From positions 1-6,532 of the forward strand of contig CAIRTT010000148.1 in NCBI GenBank assembly GCA_903881535.1: a stretch of 6,532 nt of DNA, read 5' to 3'. This document shows positions 5,483-6,532 of the stretch, piece after piece; position 1 is the stretch's first letter, and the number at the start of each line of letters is the position of its first letter. The DNA comes from an uncultured Armatimonadota bacterium (lineage in GTDB: Bacteria; Armatimonadota; Armatimonadia; Armatimonadales; Armatimonadaceae). The notes below the pieces were generated by a model. That model was given only the letters and a program-made list of their open reading frames with translations, ran no database searches and was not told where the DNA came from. The translations under genes and the position numbers were made by a program.

Positions 5483-6427
5483 ATGAATACAATTCATAAG
5501 TCCACTGGTCGAACCAGTGCATTTACTCTGATTGAACTACTGGTTGTCATCGCCATCATTGCGATTCTCGCAGCTATCCTGTTCCCAGTCTTTGCACAAG
5601 CTCGTGCCAAAGCACGCGCAATTTCCTGTCTGTCCAACACCAAGCAGCTTGGTTTGGCAGTCATGATGTACATGCAAGACTATGACGAAACTGTTATTCC
5701 AGGTCACATGGAATATGATGTTTCCGTCATTGGGAAAACCCCGGATGGAACAGATCGCGACTGGCGTCGCTTCTGGCCGTTCATCATCGAGCCATACACC
5801 AAGAACTTTGCCGCACAGCTCTGTCCTGATCAGACCGCATTCCAGGGTCCAGGTTGGGCTGACAGCCATTACCAGGACAACCCATATAAGACCAACCGGT
5901 CCAAGGGTTACTCCATCAACGACACGATGTCGACATGGGGTGGTGCTGGTCACGGATCGAACACTGAATTGGCAAGCATCAGCCGCCCTGCAAACATCGT
6001 TTTGTTCGCAGATGCCGGTTCGATCACCAAGGATGCATCCGATCCAGGTTGGGCACTGTGGAACGACGGATCCCAGAAGGCACGTACTGCTTTCTTGGCA
6101 AATCCTGACAACTACAATGGCCCAGGTGGCTTCAAGTCCGGTGGTACCGGCGCTGTTTTCCACAACCCACTCCGTATGAGCTGGGAAGGTGGAAATGAAC
6201 CGACTCAGGTTCCAGTTGCCCGCCACAACGGAATGGCAAACGTCATCTACTTTGATGGCCATGCCAAGGCAATCAAGCTTAGCCAGTTCTGGATTCGCCC
6301 AGGTATCACCCGTATTGCAAAGCATGCGGATGGATCTGCAGACTCCCGTGCTGACTGGGGTGGTGAGTTCGATATCTTCGGTGACTCAAGTTCCCGTGGA
6401 AACGACAACAACCCGAACGCCTGGTAG
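5483..6427 (+). CDS. Prepilin-like protein, DUF1559 type, with N-terminal methylation signal and H-X9-DG motif
   Basis: The 314-residue protein starts with a type IV prepilin/pseudopilin signal. A short basic leader is cut after Ala13, before F14TLIELLVVIAIIAILAA, with Glu18 at mature position +5 as required for assembly. Alanine instead of glycine at -1 is tolerated in these families. The hydrophobic helix runs into FPVFAQARAKAR and CLSNTKQLGLAVMMYMQDYDE, a hallmark of DUF1559 proteins. Near the C-terminus RHNGMANVIYFDGHAK gives His248, nine residues, then Asp258-Gly259: the prepilin-type H-X9-DG processing-associated motif. It should be processed by a prepilin peptidase and sit in the envelope or on the surface, in a type II secretion or type IV pilus-like structure. 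No assembly genes are nearby, which is usual for these stand-alone copies. Asn is about 80% AAC and Pro favours CCA, unlike the neighbouring propeller gene; with the strong promoter and Shine-Dalgarno this suggests high expression. Specific function is unknown. Confidence 0.93.
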   Translation: MNTIHKSTGRTSAFTLIELLVVIAIIAILAAILFPVFAQARAKARAISCLSNTKQLGLAVMMYMQDYDETVIPGHMEYDVSVIGKTPDGTDRDWRRFWPFIIEPYTKNFAAQLCPDQTAFQGPGWADSHYQDNPYKTNRSKGYSINDTMSTWGGAGHGSNTELASISRPANIVLFADAGSITKDASDPGWALWNDGSQKARTAFLANPDNYNGPGGFKSGGTGAVFHNPLRMSWEGGNEPTQVPVARHNGMANVIYFDGHAKAIKLSQFWIRPGITRIAKHADGSADSRADWGGEFDIFGDSSSRGNDNNPNAW

Positions 6428-6435
6428 GTTCTTAA

Positions 6436-6484
6436 ACACGGACAGTAGGTAACCATTGCGACGCATTCATCTCCTGTCCGGTGT
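6436..6484. repeat. Inverted repeat spanning the end of the prepilin gene and the next gene's start
   Basis: CGGACAG (6439-6445) pairs with CTGTCCG (6474-6480), and ACA/TGT add three pairs past a bulged G. The loop is 28 bases and contains the putative ribosome site and TTG start of the next gene. TTTT follows the right arm. It could be a poor terminator or a structure affecting translation; the long loop makes chance a real option. Confidence 0.3.
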
Positions 6485-6532
6485 TTTGGCACTCAGTGCA
6501 GTTGCCTTGCCGATCACGTACTTTGTACTGAA
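6456..6532 (+). CDS. Start of a probable exported protein (cut by the right edge)
   Basis: From TTG 6456 the frame stays open for 25 codons to the edge and reads M-RRIHLLSGVLALSAVALP, then ITYFVL. Two arginines followed by a hydrophobic stretch look like a signal peptide or an N-terminal membrane anchor. TAA lies two codons upstream, so TTG is the first possible start. TAGGT (6446-6450) gives a partial Shine-Dalgarno ending five bases before it. The gene would begin 28 bases after the prepilin stop and could be co-transcribed with it. Too little is visible to name a family. Confidence 0.5.
   Translation, partial: MRRIHLLSGVLALSAVALPITYFVL

Noticed and set aside
5537..6325. A 262-codon minus-strand open frame opposite the prepilin gene
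   Set aside because: It is antisense to an unmistakable prepilin-like protein and is explained by that gene's codon bias.
1536..6427. An extracellular electron-transfer system made of the multiheme cytochrome and the prepilin-like protein
   Set aside because: The genes are separated by 2.8 kb and an unrelated gene, have separate promoters, and no porin, pilus assembly or terminal reductase genes are present. Co-location alone does not support it.

Overview
The window most resembles a chromosomal segment from a member of Armatimonadota or a related lineage such as Planctomycetota. The main clue is the last complete gene, a prepilin-like protein. Its N-terminus (FTLIELLVVIAIIAILAA, then LFPVFAQARAKAR and CLSNTKQLG) and its C-terminal H-X9-DG motif are the style that those phyla carry in many copies. 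The assignment is inferred from protein style only. No rRNA, tRNA, CRISPR array, transposase or phage gene was seen.

Layout. (1) Bases 1-1400, minus strand: the first 466 codons of a secreted YVTN/YncE-type beta-propeller protein. It runs off the left edge and probably continues into an alkaline-phosphatase-like (phosphoesterase) domain. The forward open frames here are shadows. (2) Bases 1401-1535: a compact divergent promoter region. It has a TTGACA-type promoter for the minus-strand gene and a TATACT box so close to the forward ATG that the forward mRNA may be leaderless. (3) Bases 1536-2636, plus: a seven-heme (seven CXXCH) c-type cytochrome lipoprotein. (4) Bases 2637-2983: a gap holding a 25-bp inverted repeat, a 33-codon ORF with its own ribosome binding site, and a weak hairpin plus T-run. 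The 33-codon ORF and the DNA before it are a diverged duplicate of the next gene's start. (5) Bases 2984-5185, plus: a 733-residue protein with a seven-blade propeller fused to a probable alpha/alpha-barrel domain, and no signal peptide. (6) Bases 5186-5482: an intergenic regulatory region with a stop-codon hairpin, a 9-bp-arm inverted repeat, a good sigma-70-type promoter, a leader hairpin and a strong Shine-Dalgarno. (7) Bases 5483-6427, plus: the DUF1559-type prepilin-like protein, with codon use suggesting high expression. (8) From 6456 to the right edge: the probable start of another exported protein.

How the genes fit together. Three or four products are exported or envelope-bound: the YVTN protein, the cytochrome lipoprotein, the pseudopilin and probably the last partial gene. 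The propeller-hydrolase looks cytoplasmic. Gaps of 135, 347 and 297 bases separate the main genes, each with its own signals, so they look like single transcription units rather than one operon. Nothing in the sequence ties them into a single pathway. The best candidates for something undescribed are the duplicated N-terminal module in front of the propeller-hydrolase gene and the architecture of that protein.
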